Part shown: piece by piece, positions 1 through 8,868 of the stretch
Position numbering within the stretch: the first letter of the stretch is position 1
Layout of the letters: each line of letters starts with the position of its first letter
Assembly: GCF_004339725.1 (NCBI RefSeq)
Contig: NZ_SMGK01000007.1
Span: 81,290-145,289, forward strand
Direction: 5' to 3'
Origin: Acidipila rosea
GTDB taxonomy: Bacteria > Acidobacteriota > Terriglobia > Terriglobales > Acidobacteriaceae
Length of the DNA: 64,000 nt
Program-made: the position numbers and the translations under genes
The notes under the pieces: generated by a model
Database searches by the model: none
The model's input: only the letters and a program-made list of their open reading frames with translations
Told to the model about the DNA's origin: nothing

Positions 1-954
1 CCGATAGCGTGCCTCGCTTTCGAGCGCCAGCTGTTCCAGGCGCCGCCGCTCTGCAAGGACCATGGCCAGCACCGCAACGGAAAAAATACATGCGGCCAGA
101 AAGAGTTGAAAAACCCACATCGCGGGAATCGGAGACCCCGGACGGATCAGCATAAGCGGGCCGTGTCCGAGAGAAGTAAAGGCACTTCCGAGGATGGCTA
201 TGAGTACGACGCCGATCACCCCGCCAGCGAATCCGAGATAGGTGACAGTTAACAGCAGTGCAGGAAAGTCTAGGAAAAACAGCGGAAGAGAACTCTGGCT
301 GAAGATCAGACAGGAAAATAGCGCGGTCGTTAGAAGCAGAAGTAAGGTATTAGACAGTTGACGACGCCCAAACGGCATGGCGATGTCGCCAGTGGTCAGG
401 CCAACCACCAGTGGAACGACGATACCGAGGCCGAGTGCGCCCGTGAAAAACCAGCTAAAGGTGTAGTTCCAGGAGAATGTATGCAGAAGCAGGTATTGAG
501 CTACGGAGACCAACGCTGCGGATGCGGCCGACGGAAGTAATGCTCCAAAGCCGATCAGCGTCAGCAGCCGGCCCAGCCCGATCGGTGGGGGAGCGAAATC
601 AAGGATTCGTCCAATCAGGTAGGCCGCCAGTGCAACCTCCACTATGTCCGCACTGACATGACAAATTCCTTGAAGCAAGGGATAGTGAAGCAGCCATCGT
701 GCCGCCAGTGAGCCGGCAAAACCGGAGGTCAGAAAAAGTGTCCATTTCCTTGTGCCCGCGATCAGGATGATGGCGGTGAGGAACCCATTCGTCCACCACA
801 GAGGATACAAGTCGTGATTACTGCCCGCCAGGGCAAGATTGGCTGTAGCAACGATTCCAATTACCAGGCTTAGTCCAAGAAAGGAGGCAACTCCGCGCAT
901 CAGAGCAGATTGTAGAAATTTCCTCCTGCGCATTCCCTTTGAACTCCAGACCAT
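1..954 (-). CDS. MASE1-domain sensor protein, N-terminal part (runs off left edge)
   Basis: The minus strand is open from an ATG at 954 to base 1 (318 codons, no stop), so only the N-terminal part is present. The translation is a run of hydrophobic helices with a W-W-T-N-G-F segment after the first helix, which resembles the MASE1 integral membrane sensor domain (usually W-P-P/T-x-G). The last residues visible (A-L-E-S-E-A-R-Y-R) look like the linker into a PAS domain. In this family the missing part is usually a histidine kinase or a GGDEF/EAL output module; which one cannot be told here. It lies 96 bases downstream of the lipoprotein gene on the same strand, so it may share a signalling operon with the response regulator at 1413-2213. 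No good ribosome binding site precedes the ATG, and the start is uncertain. Confidence 0.75.
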   Translation of the reverse strand, partial: MVWSSKGMRRRKFLQSALMRGVASFLGLSLVIGIVATANLALAGSNHDLYPLWWTNGFLTAIILIAGTRKWTLFLTSGFAGSLAARWLLHYPLLQGICHVSADIVEVALAAYLIGRILDFAPPPIGLGRLLTLIGFGALLPSAASAALVSVAQYLLLHTFSWNYTFSWFFTGALGLGIVVPLVVGLTTGDIAMPFGRRQLSNTLLLLLTTALFSCLIFSQSSLPLFFLDFPALLLTVTYLGFAGGVIGVVLIAILGSAFTSLGHGPLMLIRPGSPIPAMWVFQLFLAACIFSVAVLAMVLAERRRLEQLALESEARYR

Positions 955-1050
955 ATTGAAAATAAAAGATTTATCGCGGGGGAAAATACAGGCAAAACTT
1001 ACCTATCTGATTTGAACGAAGAACATCTAAATCGGGACGTCTTAAGCGTA

Positions 1051-1416
1051 CTACTGCATAGACAGGTGCGTCTGCCAAGTCGTTTTATCGGCAGGACCAA
1101 TTAGTACCGTTAAAGTTCCCTGTTGCCCTGAGTCAAGCGACGGTCCGGAAACCTTATGAACGTGGCCAGTAGCGTCTGTGAAAGTGAGACTGACCGGTCC
1201 TGCACCTTGTACCTTAAAACGATACGAGTAAGCGGCCCCGGCTGCAAGAGAATCGACTCCGAAGCTTGCACTTGGGTAATCCATCTCGAGGAGCTGGAGC
1301 GCAGAGCCGCTATGGTTTTCTATTTTTACGCTTATAAAGGGTGAACGACACCCTGAGCAGATCAGGGTAAATACCACGAGGGAGAGTAATGACAGTCGTT
1401 CGAGTTGTTGCTTCAT
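1051..1416 (-). CDS. small predicted lipoprotein, function unknown
   Basis: 121 aa. The N-terminus has a basic start, a hydrophobic stretch and a lipobox (L-I-C-S-G-C, Cys near residue 23), so the mature protein should be a membrane-anchored lipoprotein. The rest is a beta-rich domain of about 95 aa with no catalytic motif that I recognise. Its ATG overlaps the TGA of the response regulator by four bases (ATGA), which indicates translational coupling. Context suggests an accessory to the signalling proteins around it, but that is inference. Confidence 0.65.
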   Translation of the reverse strand: MKQQLERLSLLSLVVFTLICSGCRSPFISVKIENHSGSALQLLEMDYPSASFGVDSLAAGAAYSYRFKVQGAGPVSLTFTDATGHVHKVSGPSLDSGQQGTLTVLIGPADKTTWQTHLSMQ

Positions 1417-2213
1417 ATTCCTGACTTGCGCTGCAGTATTCGCGCGGTAAGCACCACGCCTGTTTCGTTATTATGCAGCGTAATCGGGAAAGCTAAAACA
1501 TTCCACACCCACTCCTCCCCTTTGCGGGGCAGGTTGAGCAGGCCACGATAAGTCCGATCGATATATGTTTCGCGGGTTGCTGCCACGGTACGCAAGATTT
1601 CCCGCCAGTCATCGGCCAGTTCAGGCATCTCTACAAACATGTTTCGCCCTGGAAACCACTCGCGAGGACGCTCCAGGAGCCGCGCACAGGATTCATTCAC
1701 GTAATGCCAGTCTCCATCCCCGTTCAATATTTCGAGCACCACATCCTCGCCCATCGCCATGTTGATTCTTGAGTAGAAAAAATCCCGGGCGTCGACCACC
1801 ACCGGCTTACCTCGGCGTTTGGCCTCAAAGGAGCGTAATGCCGTTACAAGGTCATCAATCGAACTGTACCCTTTCAGCAGATGCATATCTTCGGGACCGC
1901 CGAAACGGCGTTCAAGGGTAGCCGATAGGATGATGATCGGCACCTCCGGATGCTGGCGGCGCAATTTGGCTGCTACTTCCGTACCGAATTTTCCTGCACC
2001 GAGATGATAGTCGAGCACTGCGATATCGATCTGATCAAGTAATGCCTCGGCTTCTTCAACGGTGGTGGCCGTTTCCGTAAGGTAGCCCCATTTACGGAGA
2101 ATGGTCGACCGGAGCAATAGGTTCTCCGGATGATCGTCAAGCAGCAGTACGCGAACAGGTTCTGCGACCACCTGTAAACCGCCACTTCCGTTTGGTTCGT
2201 TTTTATCGATCAT
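1413..2213 (-). CDS. response regulator receiver protein with C-terminal PAS domain
   Basis: 266 aa. Residues 20-130 form a receiver domain with the acidic pair D26/D27, phospho-acceptor D68 (in A-V-L-D-Y-H), S97 of the L-S-A-T strand and a lysine at 114 in the K-G-Y-S segment. Residues from about 150 to 262 look like a PAS domain (N-G-D-G-D-W-H-Y-V-N-E-S, then a W-V-W-N-V core strand). There is no DNA-binding or enzymatic output domain, so output may go through protein contact or through the partner kinase. The next gene overlaps its stop, and the MASE1 sensor lies further downstream. Confidence 0.85.
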   Translation of the reverse strand: MIDKNEPNGSGGLQVVAEPVRVLLLDDHPENLLLRSTILRKWGYLTETATTVEEAEALLDQIDIAVLDYHLGAGKFGTEVAAKLRRQHPEVPIIILSATLERRFGGPEDMHLLKGYSSIDDLVTALRSFEAKRRGKPVVVDARDFFYSRINMAMGEDVVLEILNGDGDWHYVNESCARLLERPREWFPGRNMFVEMPELADDWREILRTVAATRETYIDRTYRGLLNLPRKGEEWVWNVLAFPITLHNNETGVVLTARILQRKSGI

Positions 2214-2265
2214 GTGCTTGTTTGGATGCTACCTTCTTTAAGATTCGATGTAACGGCCTGACCGA

Positions 2266-3264
2266 CTAAGTTTGAGGCTTTCGGCGGATCTGCCTGAGAA
2301 GCTCAGGCAGGCGGTTAAAGACAGCAGAAGACTTCAGCCACTGCCGGTTATCAATGGCCGGATAGCCACTCACCACTTTGCCCGCCTCAACATCGTTGGC
2401 AATTCCCGACTGGGCAGTGGCAATGACGCCATCTCCTATGGTGCAATGACCAGCAACCCCCACTTGCCCCGTCAGGATCACATTTCGACCCACGCGAGTT
2501 GAGCCCGCAAGCCCAACTTGCGCACATAGCAAAGTGTTTTCCCCGACGCTTGATCCGTGGCCGACCTGCACAAGGTTATCGATCTTCGCACCGCGCCCGA
2601 TGCGCGTTTCCCCAATACTTGCGCGATCAATGCAGGCGTTGGCCTGCACCTCGACCTCGTCGTCGAGAATCGCTGGGCCAGATTGGGTGATCTTATGCCA
2701 ATTTCCTGTCGCGTCTTTCGCAAAGCCGAAGCCATCCGAGCCGACTACCGCGCCGTTTTGGAGGATCACATGATCGCCAAGCCTGCATTTTTCCCGCACA
2801 ACTGAGTGAGTATGTGCAAAAAAGAAATTACCGATTGCTACATCGGGATAGATCACTACATGGGGAAGGATCGTCGCATGGTCCCCAATGCTTACCCCGC
2901 GTCCAATCACCACGTAAGCCCCGATGTGCGCACTGTGTCCAAGTTTGGCGGAGTCATCGATGACCGCAGTAGGGTGAATGCCCGGCTCGTACACTGGCGG
3001 TGGATTGAAAAGTTCAATAGCTTTGGCAAATGACAGGTAGGGGTTGGAGGACCTTAATGTTGCCGTTGCCAGTGCAGGGAAATCAGGATTTACAAGGATG
3101 GCGCCTGCGGCCGTCGTATGGGCAAGTGATGCATACTTGGGATTCGCGACAAAGGTCAGGTCGTTTGCTGTAGCCTCTTCAATTCCAGCCACCGCTGTAA
3201 TCTCAGTCTCTCCGTCTCCGTTCAGCGTGGCTCCCAGGCGGTCCGCCAACTCCTTCAACTTCAT
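2266..3264 (-). CDS. lpxD: UDP-3-O-acylglucosamine N-acyltransferase
   Basis: 332 aa, close to the usual LpxD length of about 340. The enzyme adds the second acyl chain to UDP-3-O-acylglucosamine in lipid A synthesis. The N-terminal uridine-binding domain (L-K-E-L-A-D-R-L-G-A start) is followed from about residue 100 by left-handed beta-helix hexapeptide repeats. The family hallmark G-S-D-G-F-G-F-A, the segment N-x-C-I-D-R-A, and the Q-V-G-H segment carrying the likely catalytic His are all present. The start codon overlaps the stop of the upstream hypothetical gene (ATGA). No other lipid A gene is nearby, so this is a stand-alone copy in the window. Confidence 0.93.
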   Translation of the reverse strand: MKLKELADRLGATLNGDGETEITAVAGIEEATANDLTFVANPKYASLAHTTAAGAILVNPDFPALATATLRSSNPYLSFAKAIELFNPPPVYEPGIHPTAVIDDSAKLGHSAHIGAYVVIGRGVSIGDHATILPHVVIYPDVAIGNFFFAHTHSVVREKCRLGDHVILQNGAVVGSDGFGFAKDATGNWHKITQSGPAILDDEVEVQANACIDRASIGETRIGRGAKIDNLVQVGHGSSVGENTLLCAQVGLAGSTRVGRNVILTGQVGVAGHCTIGDGVIATAQSGIANDVEAGKVVSGYPAIDNRQWLKSSAVFNRLPELLRQIRRKPQT

Positions 3265-3803
3265 AGCGACGATTGTATCTTGCCGAGACCTGAATGTTCG
3301 TCCGGAAACAATTGTTCTTGAGACGGTAGTAGAGGAGGCATCTTTGCAGCGCCTGCCCCAGCACGTTGACTGCTTCCTAAGAGGGCAACTACTTCAAAAG
3401 CTGTGATCGAGCTCCGCGGTATCCAGATTCGCTGCGTGTTGCTGCGCAGGTCGGGAGGAGTCAGGAAAATGCCAGGCGGCGTCACCAAGGTTAGATCATT
3501 CTCAGCAAGCCCTTCGACTACATCTCCATCTTTAAGCGTAAGGCGAAGCCACAAGCCTCGGCCGCGTGGTCGTCCAGCAAAGCTTTTTCGCAGGAGGCGC
3601 TCCGGGTTTTCTATCTCTCCGGAATTGAAGTCACGCACAAAACAAAGCCACTTAAGCTGCGCATAAAAGACCGGAAGGATCTTGCCGTCCAGACTCAGTA
3701 CTTCCAACTGGTCCCCGTCTGCCCAGAGGCTACTGGAGAGATATCCGGCGAGCCATTCCTGATTTAGCATCCGCGCGACGATTTTTTTCCTGGAGGTAGG
3801 CAT
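3261..3803 (-). CDS. conserved-looking hypothetical protein upstream of lpxD
   Basis: 180 aa, cytoplasmic, with no signal peptide or membrane helix. The middle section (residues 35-135) alternates hydrophobic strands with a V-E-G-L-A-E-N-D-L segment and resembles small beta-barrel, PilZ-like or ligand-sensing domains, but I cannot name a family with confidence. The C-terminus is low-complexity, rich in Ala, Gly and Pro. It is translationally coupled to lpxD (four-base overlap), and its upstream region holds a perfect 34-bp tandem duplication. Confidence 0.6.
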   Translation of the reverse strand: MPTSRKKIVARMLNQEWLAGYLSSSLWADGDQLEVLSLDGKILPVFYAQLKWLCFVRDFNSGEIENPERLLRKSFAGRPRGRGLWLRLTLKDGDVVEGLAENDLTLVTPPGIFLTPPDLRSNTQRIWIPRSSITAFEVVALLGSSQRAGAGAAKMPPLLPSQEQLFPDEHSGLGKIQSSL

Positions 3804-3809
3804 AACAAC

Positions 3810-3877
3810 TCTTTATGCCAGATTGTCGCACGGCTATCCGACTTCTTTATGCCAGATTGTCGCACGGCTATCCGACT
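3810..3877. repeat. perfect 34-bp tandem duplication
   Basis: Bases 3810-3843 and 3844-3877 are identical (unit begins TCTTTATGCC and ends CTATCCGACT), directly abutting. The repeat begins seven bases upstream of the start of the minus-strand hypothetical-lpxD pair, in the divergent region shared with the nucleotidyltransferase gene at 4046. Only two copies are present, so it is a local slippage or duplication event and not a CRISPR-like array. It could duplicate promoter or operator sequence, but I see no clear -35/-10 boxes inside it. Confidence 0.95.
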
Positions 3878-4045
3878 GAAGCCGCGGAAATAGTGCAAGG
3901 CGGGGTAGCCCATGACTGGAAAGATGTGTTAAAGTACTGCTTTGTGTAACCTCTAGGATGATCCATAAGCTATTCATTTTCAGAGGCTTAGATTGGGATC
4001 AGCTGAACGGTTTCAAGACCGCTTCTGCAGACTGGCAAGGCATGC

Positions 4046-5962
4046 ATGCCCGACTATATTTACCTTCTCGAGAACCGGCTTTCTCCCGCCCAGCGTAACG
4101 CATTACAACTTGTGCGTGACATCGCTCGGGACGCCTCGATGACCGTTTTCCTTGCCGGAGGAGCTGTCCGCGATCTGACAAGCGGCTCTTCGGTTCGCGA
4201 TCTTGATTTCACGGTTCAAGGAAACGCCCTCAAGCTATTGAAAAAGCTCGAGAAAAGTGGCGTTGTGTTGCTTGGAGAGCATGAGCCTTCAAGGAGTATG
4301 TCTCTCTGGTTTCCAGGCAGCGTACGAGTAGAGGTGTCAACTGCCCGGCGCGAAGAATATCCAAAGCCTGGCAAGCCGATTTATCACTGGGCGACTATTC
4401 ACGAAGACCTGCGCCGGCGTGATTTCACAGCCAATGCGATGGCCCTCTCGCTGAATGAAAGCTCCTATGGCCTATTGCTCGATCCTTTAAACGGGGTCGC
4501 AGATATTGAGGCAAGGTTGTTGCGCCTCGCCAGCAACTATGGCTTCCTGGAGGATCCTTCGCGACTGGTTCGCGCATGGCGACTTCACCATAGGCTTGGG
4601 TGGGAACTGGAGGAGCGGACCCTCGTACGTTACCAGAACGCGAAGGAAGAGGGAGTCATCTCGGCAATTCCTCATTATCTGCTCGGAGTGGAGATTGAAG
4701 CCATTGCCCACGAGGAAGATGCACTTGGCGCCTTGAAAGCTTTGGAAGCCGAGGGCTGGATGAAACATCTGGATCCTGCCTGGATCTCAGCTAAGGCAGA
4801 CAGCACCGGATTGGCGGCACTGCACCGCACACTTACGCAATTACAAATTCAAGGTGTGTATCCTGACCCATCGGCAGCACAGATGGAACTCCTGACGGCC
4901 AAGATGCAGCCCAAAGAGCTTGCAGGTCTGAAAAAGCTTTTCCCAAACCCCGGCTTCGTGGCGCAATGGGAGAGCCTGGAATCTGATGCGAAAGAGTTTG
5001 CCAGAGTGCTGAGTGGCAAGGATGCTGCCAGCCCCTCGGCTACATGGAAGCTGCTTACCTCCTATCAGGCTGAGCCAGTGTTGTGGCTTGCCTTTAGCAG
5101 CAAGTCGGCTCCGGTTCAGACTAAGTTCAATAACTTTTTCAATGTCTGGCCCGATGCAAAGCAGAGGGTTCCTCTCGCCCTGCTTCTGGAGATGAGAATC
5201 ACGCCAGAATTGCCTGGCTATGATGACCTTCTGCAGGAAATCTTCTTTCACCTGATTGATGGGCAACTGCAGACGGAAGAAGAAATGCGCGCATTTCTTG
5301 AGCCATATTCGCCTCCTGCGCCGCCCGCACCCGTCAACGTACGGAAGACTCGCGGCCGTCGTGCTGAGCGCGTACGGATCGAAGAAGAGCTTGAGGAAGA
5401 GACAGATCTTCATGAGGATGCGGAGTTGGCCGCTGAGAGCGAAGACGATATGGATGAAGAGCGGCCAGAAGCCGACGATGCGCCTCCTCCACCAAAGCCA
5501 GCTCTAAAGTCAGTGCTTCCTGGGGAAAAGACCACTGCGGATGGCGGCAAGAAAGCCTCATCTTCGACATCGAAGAAGGGATCTCTCCAGCCAGCCGGAA
5601 TTGTAGAGGCAGCTACTTCGAAACAGAGTCAAGCTGCGCCAAAGCCAGCAGGCAAGGGGAAAGCTGCGAAAGCCGTTCCAGCTCCCAAAGAGGAGGCGAA
5701 GCCTAAGCAGGCTACGCCTGCCCAGTCCCAAAAGGTAGCCAAGTCTACGCCCGCGAAAGCGATACAAAAACAAGTCAAGCCCGTGCCGAAAAAAGTCGTT
5801 GCCGCGAAGCCGGCTCCAGCAAAGAAGCAGGCTGGCAAAGCAGTCCCGAAGAAAATTGCTTCTAAAGCTACCCCCAAGTCAGCTCCATCCAAAGCAGCAG
5901 CGAAGTCAAAGCCCGAGCCCAAGGCACATGGAAAGAAAGTGGCGGCGAAGAAGAAGCACTGA
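4046..5962 (+). CDS. tRNA nucleotidyltransferase / poly(A) polymerase family protein with histone-H1-like tail
   Basis: 638 aa. Residues 1 to about 430 are a class II nucleotidyltransferase of the CCA-adding / poly(A) polymerase type: G-G-A-V-R-D at 38-43, the metal-binding D-x-D at 52/54 in R-D-L-D-F, the R-R-D-F-T-A-N-A-M-A motif and the following helical domain. The family adds CCA or A tails to RNA 3' ends. After an acidic stretch (about 440-480, many Glu/Asp) comes a long Lys/Ala/Pro-rich tail to residue 638, full of A-K-P and P-K-K repeats, like histone H1 or bacterial H1-like proteins. Typical enzymes end near 400-450 aa, so the tail is an extension. It probably binds nucleic acid or is unstructured. 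It directly precedes tRNA-Glu. Confidence 0.85.
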   Translation: MPDYIYLLENRLSPAQRNALQLVRDIARDASMTVFLAGGAVRDLTSGSSVRDLDFTVQGNALKLLKKLEKSGVVLLGEHEPSRSMSLWFPGSVRVEVSTARREEYPKPGKPIYHWATIHEDLRRRDFTANAMALSLNESSYGLLLDPLNGVADIEARLLRLASNYGFLEDPSRLVRAWRLHHRLGWELEERTLVRYQNAKEEGVISAIPHYLLGVEIEAIAHEEDALGALKALEAEGWMKHLDPAWISAKADSTGLAALHRTLTQLQIQGVYPDPSAAQMELLTAKMQPKELAGLKKLFPNPGFVAQWESLESDAKEFARVLSGKDAASPSATWKLLTSYQAEPVLWLAFSSKSAPVQTKFNNFFNVWPDAKQRVPLALLLEMRITPELPGYDDLLQEIFFHLIDGQLQTEEEMRAFLEPYSPPAPPAPVNVRKTRGRRAERVRIEEELEEETDLHEDAELAAESEDDMDEERPEADDAPPPPKPALKSVLPGEKTTADGGKKASSSTSKKGSLQPAGIVEAATSKQSQAAPKPAGKGKAAKAVPAPKEEAKPKQATPAQSQKVAKSTPAKAIQKQVKPVPKKVVAAKPAPAKKQAGKAVPKKIASKATPKSAPSKAAAKSKPEPKAHGKKVAAKKKH

Positions 5963-6088
5963 GAGGGATAAAAGGAAGGTCTACAGCATCTCTTTGCCCC
6001 AAGGAGAAGGCGAGCTGAACGGGCGCGAAGATGCGGTCAATATCTGTTATATTCATTAAGTCAGCACACCTCAGAAGCAGTTCTTCAA

Positions 6089-6165
<77 letters not shown>

Positions 6166-6396
6166 AGCAGTTTAAAGAGCAGTAATTGCAAGCTGCTAGG
6201 AAGTTACCCGTTAGTGTGGCAGTGTGCTGAAGAGTTAGTCCAGCTATTTGCTGTTGACTGCCGGCATCTGTATCAATATCCATACTCAATTGAAAAATGG
6301 TCGCCATCAGAACTGATGAAACATACAGTCTGCGCGTATCCTAGTGTCCTGTGGCTCAATTGCCGTTGCGCCGAATTCATCTCAGAGGTCAGGCTT

Positions 6397-6834
6397 ATGC
6401 CAGTCATTCGTAATTGTGCTCATTGTGGCCAAAAGAATCGCATTCCGGCTAAGCATCTTGCAGACACTGGCCGTTGCGGTTCCTGCAAGGCCGCAATTGA
6501 GCCGCTCTCGGAGCCGATTGCCGCAGACGTGCCCCTGTTCGATGAAGTTGTGCAGAACGCGTCAGTGCCGGTTCTTGTGGACTTTTGGGCTGAGTGGTGC
6601 GGGCCTTGTCGCATGGCAGCTCCCGAAGTTACGCGAACCGCTGCAGAGATGGCTGGAAGGGCGATTGTGCTCAAAGTTGATACCGAACAGCATCCCCAGC
6701 TGGCGGCGCGCTTCAACGTGCGGGGAATCCCTAACTTCGCCGTCTTTCATCAAGGACGTAAGGTTGTGCAGCAGGCCGGCCTGGTCGATCATACCCAGAT
6801 GGAGCAATGGATCCGGCAGGCAGCTCAGTCATAG
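6397..6834 (+). CDS. trxC: thioredoxin 2 (zinc-ribbon thioredoxin)
   Basis: 145 aa from the ATG at 6397. The frame is open upstream but passes through the tRNA, so this ATG with GAGGTCAGG just before it is the sensible start. The N-terminus has a zinc ribbon (C7-x2-C10 and C27-x2-C30), followed by a thioredoxin fold with the active site W-C-G-P-C (C68, C71) and the conserved cis-Pro segment R-G-I-P-N-F. This is the TrxC architecture: a cytosolic disulfide reductase, often tied to oxidative stress, with the zinc ribbon tuning redox state. It stands alone between tRNA-Glu and a convergent gene. Confidence 0.93.
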   Translation: MPVIRNCAHCGQKNRIPAKHLADTGRCGSCKAAIEPLSEPIAADVPLFDEVVQNASVPVLVDFWAEWCGPCRMAAPEVTRTAAEMAGRAIVLKVDTEQHPQLAARFNVRGIPNFAVFHQGRKVVQQAGLVDHTQMEQWIRQAAQS

Positions 6835-6881
6835 CCTGACCAACGAGTGCAAGGATTACTGATAGTATCTTTCACGCTTAA

Positions 6882-6907
6882 GCTCCGAAGACCTAAGCCT
6901 TCGGAGC
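6882..6907. terminator. hairpin between convergent trxC and SelA-like gene
   Basis: GCTCCGAAG at 6882-6890 pairs with CTTCGGAGC at 6899-6907 (9 bp, 8-base loop). It overlaps the stop codon of the minus-strand gene ending at 6893. Neither side has a strong T run, so it is a plausible but unproven bidirectional terminator. Confidence 0.5.
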
Positions 6908-8281
6908 GGCGCTGAAGATTTCAATGAGCCGGTCGGCGATAACCTTATCTTCGCCTTCTTTGAGCTGCCAGACGGCAAAGCCAAAGGTCGTCGGATCGGC
7001 TAATTCGCTTTTACGGCTGGGGCGACGTTCAGCCGCAGGCTCATCCGGATTGCGTCCCCGCATACCACCCACGCCAGCGCCCATGCTCCCGATTCCCATC
7101 GGACGCGTGTCAGCGAGCTGTTGCATAACCTCCGGCCCGGTTATCCGCAGCTTGGACGGGTCGATATGCCAGCTATAGTAAGGGGTCACGTTCCCCAGTG
7201 CTTCCGGGTTAAACTGCCGCGGGAGCGCCGCCACTCCAAATTCCTTCACCGCATCCGTGATAACTTGTGCGCGCTCATCATACATCCGTAGAGTATCGGC
7301 GTAGTCCTGATTGACGAAGATCTCTAGAGCTTTAAGAAGGCCGAAAATCGTCTCTTTGCCTACCTTGCAGCAGCGGCCGATTCGATCTTCCTGCGGGCTC
7401 ATATTAAGCAACGAATAACGGATAAGCTCTTCCTTGCCAATCAGGATGCCGGATGCCTGCGGTCCGCAGATATCCTTGCCACCGCTAAAGGTTACGAGGT
7501 CGAAGCCGATTTCAGGGTACTTCCAGAGCCGCTCGACTGGTGGCACATCTGCCGACGCATCGTTGAAGGTGTAGAGATTATGTGCCTTTGCGATAGCTAC
7601 GGTTTCCGGACCGCTAACCTTTCCTTTGTCCGACAGAATGTTCGTGAAGTGGATGGCTACCGTCCTAGGGTTGATAGCGGCAATCATCTCTTCGCGTGTC
7701 TCGACCTCTACTAGCTTTGCGCCCGTCTGGCGAATCTGGTGATCAAACGGATATCGATGGCTTTTCTGGATGATCACTTCATTTCGGGGAAAATTGCTGA
7801 CATCGGGAATAGCGCGCATGCGTGGCTCCAAGTCTTCCGTCATCATGCCCGCGTACCCAACCACCAATGCCGCAGCTGCGCCGCCCGTCACCAGACCAGT
7901 GTAGCCAACGGGGGATTTACATAGCTTGGCAATAAACTTTCCTGCGGCAATTTCCAGTTCATCGATCAAGACGAAGTGCTCATTGCCCCGCCGGATCAAC
8001 TCCATAACCTCCGGCTTCATCACTGATCCACCCATGACGGTAATCGTGCCATTGATGTTGATGAGGGGCGTTATTCCAAGCTCGGCATAGATATCGCCGG
8101 TTGAGCCCAGGCCGGTTGTAATGGGTACGATCGGATTGCCATCGACAGAGGAAGCAGGCAACTTGGGCTTTTTGGCAAAGAGCCCCGAGGCGTTCAACCT
8201 GGCAGGGGCAAGCAGACTGCCGCTCGCAGCCCCTAGCGCAGATAGGAATGAGCGTCGGTTCCAGCCGGACTTCATGTTCAT
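6893..8281 (-). CDS. exported SelA-like PLP-dependent enzyme
   Basis: 462 aa. It belongs to the L-seryl-tRNA(Sec) selenium transferase-like fold-type I PLP family, which also holds D-glucosaminate-6-phosphate ammonia-lyases. The PLP lysine is K269 in F-S-G-G-K-D-I-C-G. Unlike true SelA it has a twin-arginine leader (N-R-R-S-F-L-S-A-L-G) and lacks the long N-terminal tRNA-binding domain, so a role on an amino acid or amino sugar outside the cytoplasm is more likely than selenocysteine synthesis. Start ATG 8281 has AAGGAG six bases upstream. The RidA gene lies 29 bases upstream on the same strand, and the pair looks like an operon. There is a Gly/Arg-rich loop near residues 395-415. Confidence 0.8.
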   Translation of the reverse strand: MNMKSGWNRRSFLSALGAASGSLLAPARLNASGLFAKKPKLPASSVDGNPIVPITTGLGSTGDIYAELGITPLININGTITVMGGSVMKPEVMELIRRGNEHFVLIDELEIAAGKFIAKLCKSPVGYTGLVTGGAAAALVVGYAGMMTEDLEPRMRAIPDVSNFPRNEVIIQKSHRYPFDHQIRQTGAKLVEVETREEMIAAINPRTVAIHFTNILSDKGKVSGPETVAIAKAHNLYTFNDASADVPPVERLWKYPEIGFDLVTFSGGKDICGPQASGILIGKEELIRYSLLNMSPQEDRIGRCCKVGKETIFGLLKALEIFVNQDYADTLRMYDERAQVITDAVKEFGVAALPRQFNPEALGNVTPYYSWHIDPSKLRITGPEVMQQLADTRPMGIGSMGAGVGGMRGRNPDEPAAERRPSRKSELADPTTFGFAVWQLKEGEDKVIADRLIEIFSAAPKA

Positions 8282-8310
8282 GCGTAACTCCTTGCAATAT
8301 CTTTGACGAA

Positions 8311-8868
8311 CTATTCACCAACGGGCGACGGCGATTGAGCGACTACCCGGGCACTGCCGACGATTTCTATCAATGAGTCGCCGGGGATCCATTCAAGAGC
8401 CATGCAAGCGCGGGAAGGAGCCCGGCCCGGGCTGAAGTATGTCCCGTAGATCTTGTTAAGCGCGTCATACTGTACCTTGTGGGCATCGAACCTTGCCCTG
8501 CCGGTAGGCATAGGGATGTTGTCTGCGAGAGGCAGGCAAAGAAAGACCTCCAGATGGATGATGCTGTCCATGGTGCAGCCTGCACTTTCAATTGACTTTT
8601 TAAGCGCCTCCATGGTGCGGGTGACATGCTTCTCAAATGGATCAGTTACGAGCACATGATCCTCTTTGGAGTAGCCGTCATTCGAGCCTGTGCCAGAGAA
8701 GTAGTAGATGTCATTGTGTATATGTTTGTTACTGCTGGCGCGATGAGTTCTTTCTTGCATGGGTACACCAGCAGGAGCCTGCTGCGAGAATAGACGTGGG
8801 GCACCGGCTATGGCAGCCGTCATTGCTGCTATTTTGCCAAAGAAACTCCGTCGAGTGTCTATCTGCAC
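8311..8868 (-). CDS. exported RidA (YjgF/YER057c/UK114) family protein
   Basis: 185 aa from a GTG start at 8868 preceded by GGAGGAG with 7-base spacing. Residues 1-30 are a Tat-type leader (T-R-R-S-F-F-G-K). The rest is a RidA fold ending in the typical L-I-E-I-V-G-S-A-R strand, with R-A-C-M-A-L near residue 150 holding the usual substrate-binding Arg. Cytosolic RidA deaminates reactive enamines/imines released by PLP enzymes. An exported version directly upstream of an exported PLP enzyme suggests the same partnership outside the cytoplasm (inference). Confidence 0.85.
   Translation of the reverse strand: MQIDTRRSFFGKIAAMTAAIAGAPRLFSQQAPAGVPMQERTHRASSNKHIHNDIYYFSGTGSNDGYSKEDHVLVTDPFEKHVTRTMEALKKSIESAGCTMDSIIHLEVFLCLPLADNIPMPTGRARFDAHKVQYDALNKIYGTYFSPGRAPSRACMALEWIPGDSLIEIVGSARVVAQSPSPVGE

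Noticed and set aside
3810..3877. CRISPR-like repeat
   Set aside because: Only two copies, abutting with no spacers, so it is a tandem duplication.
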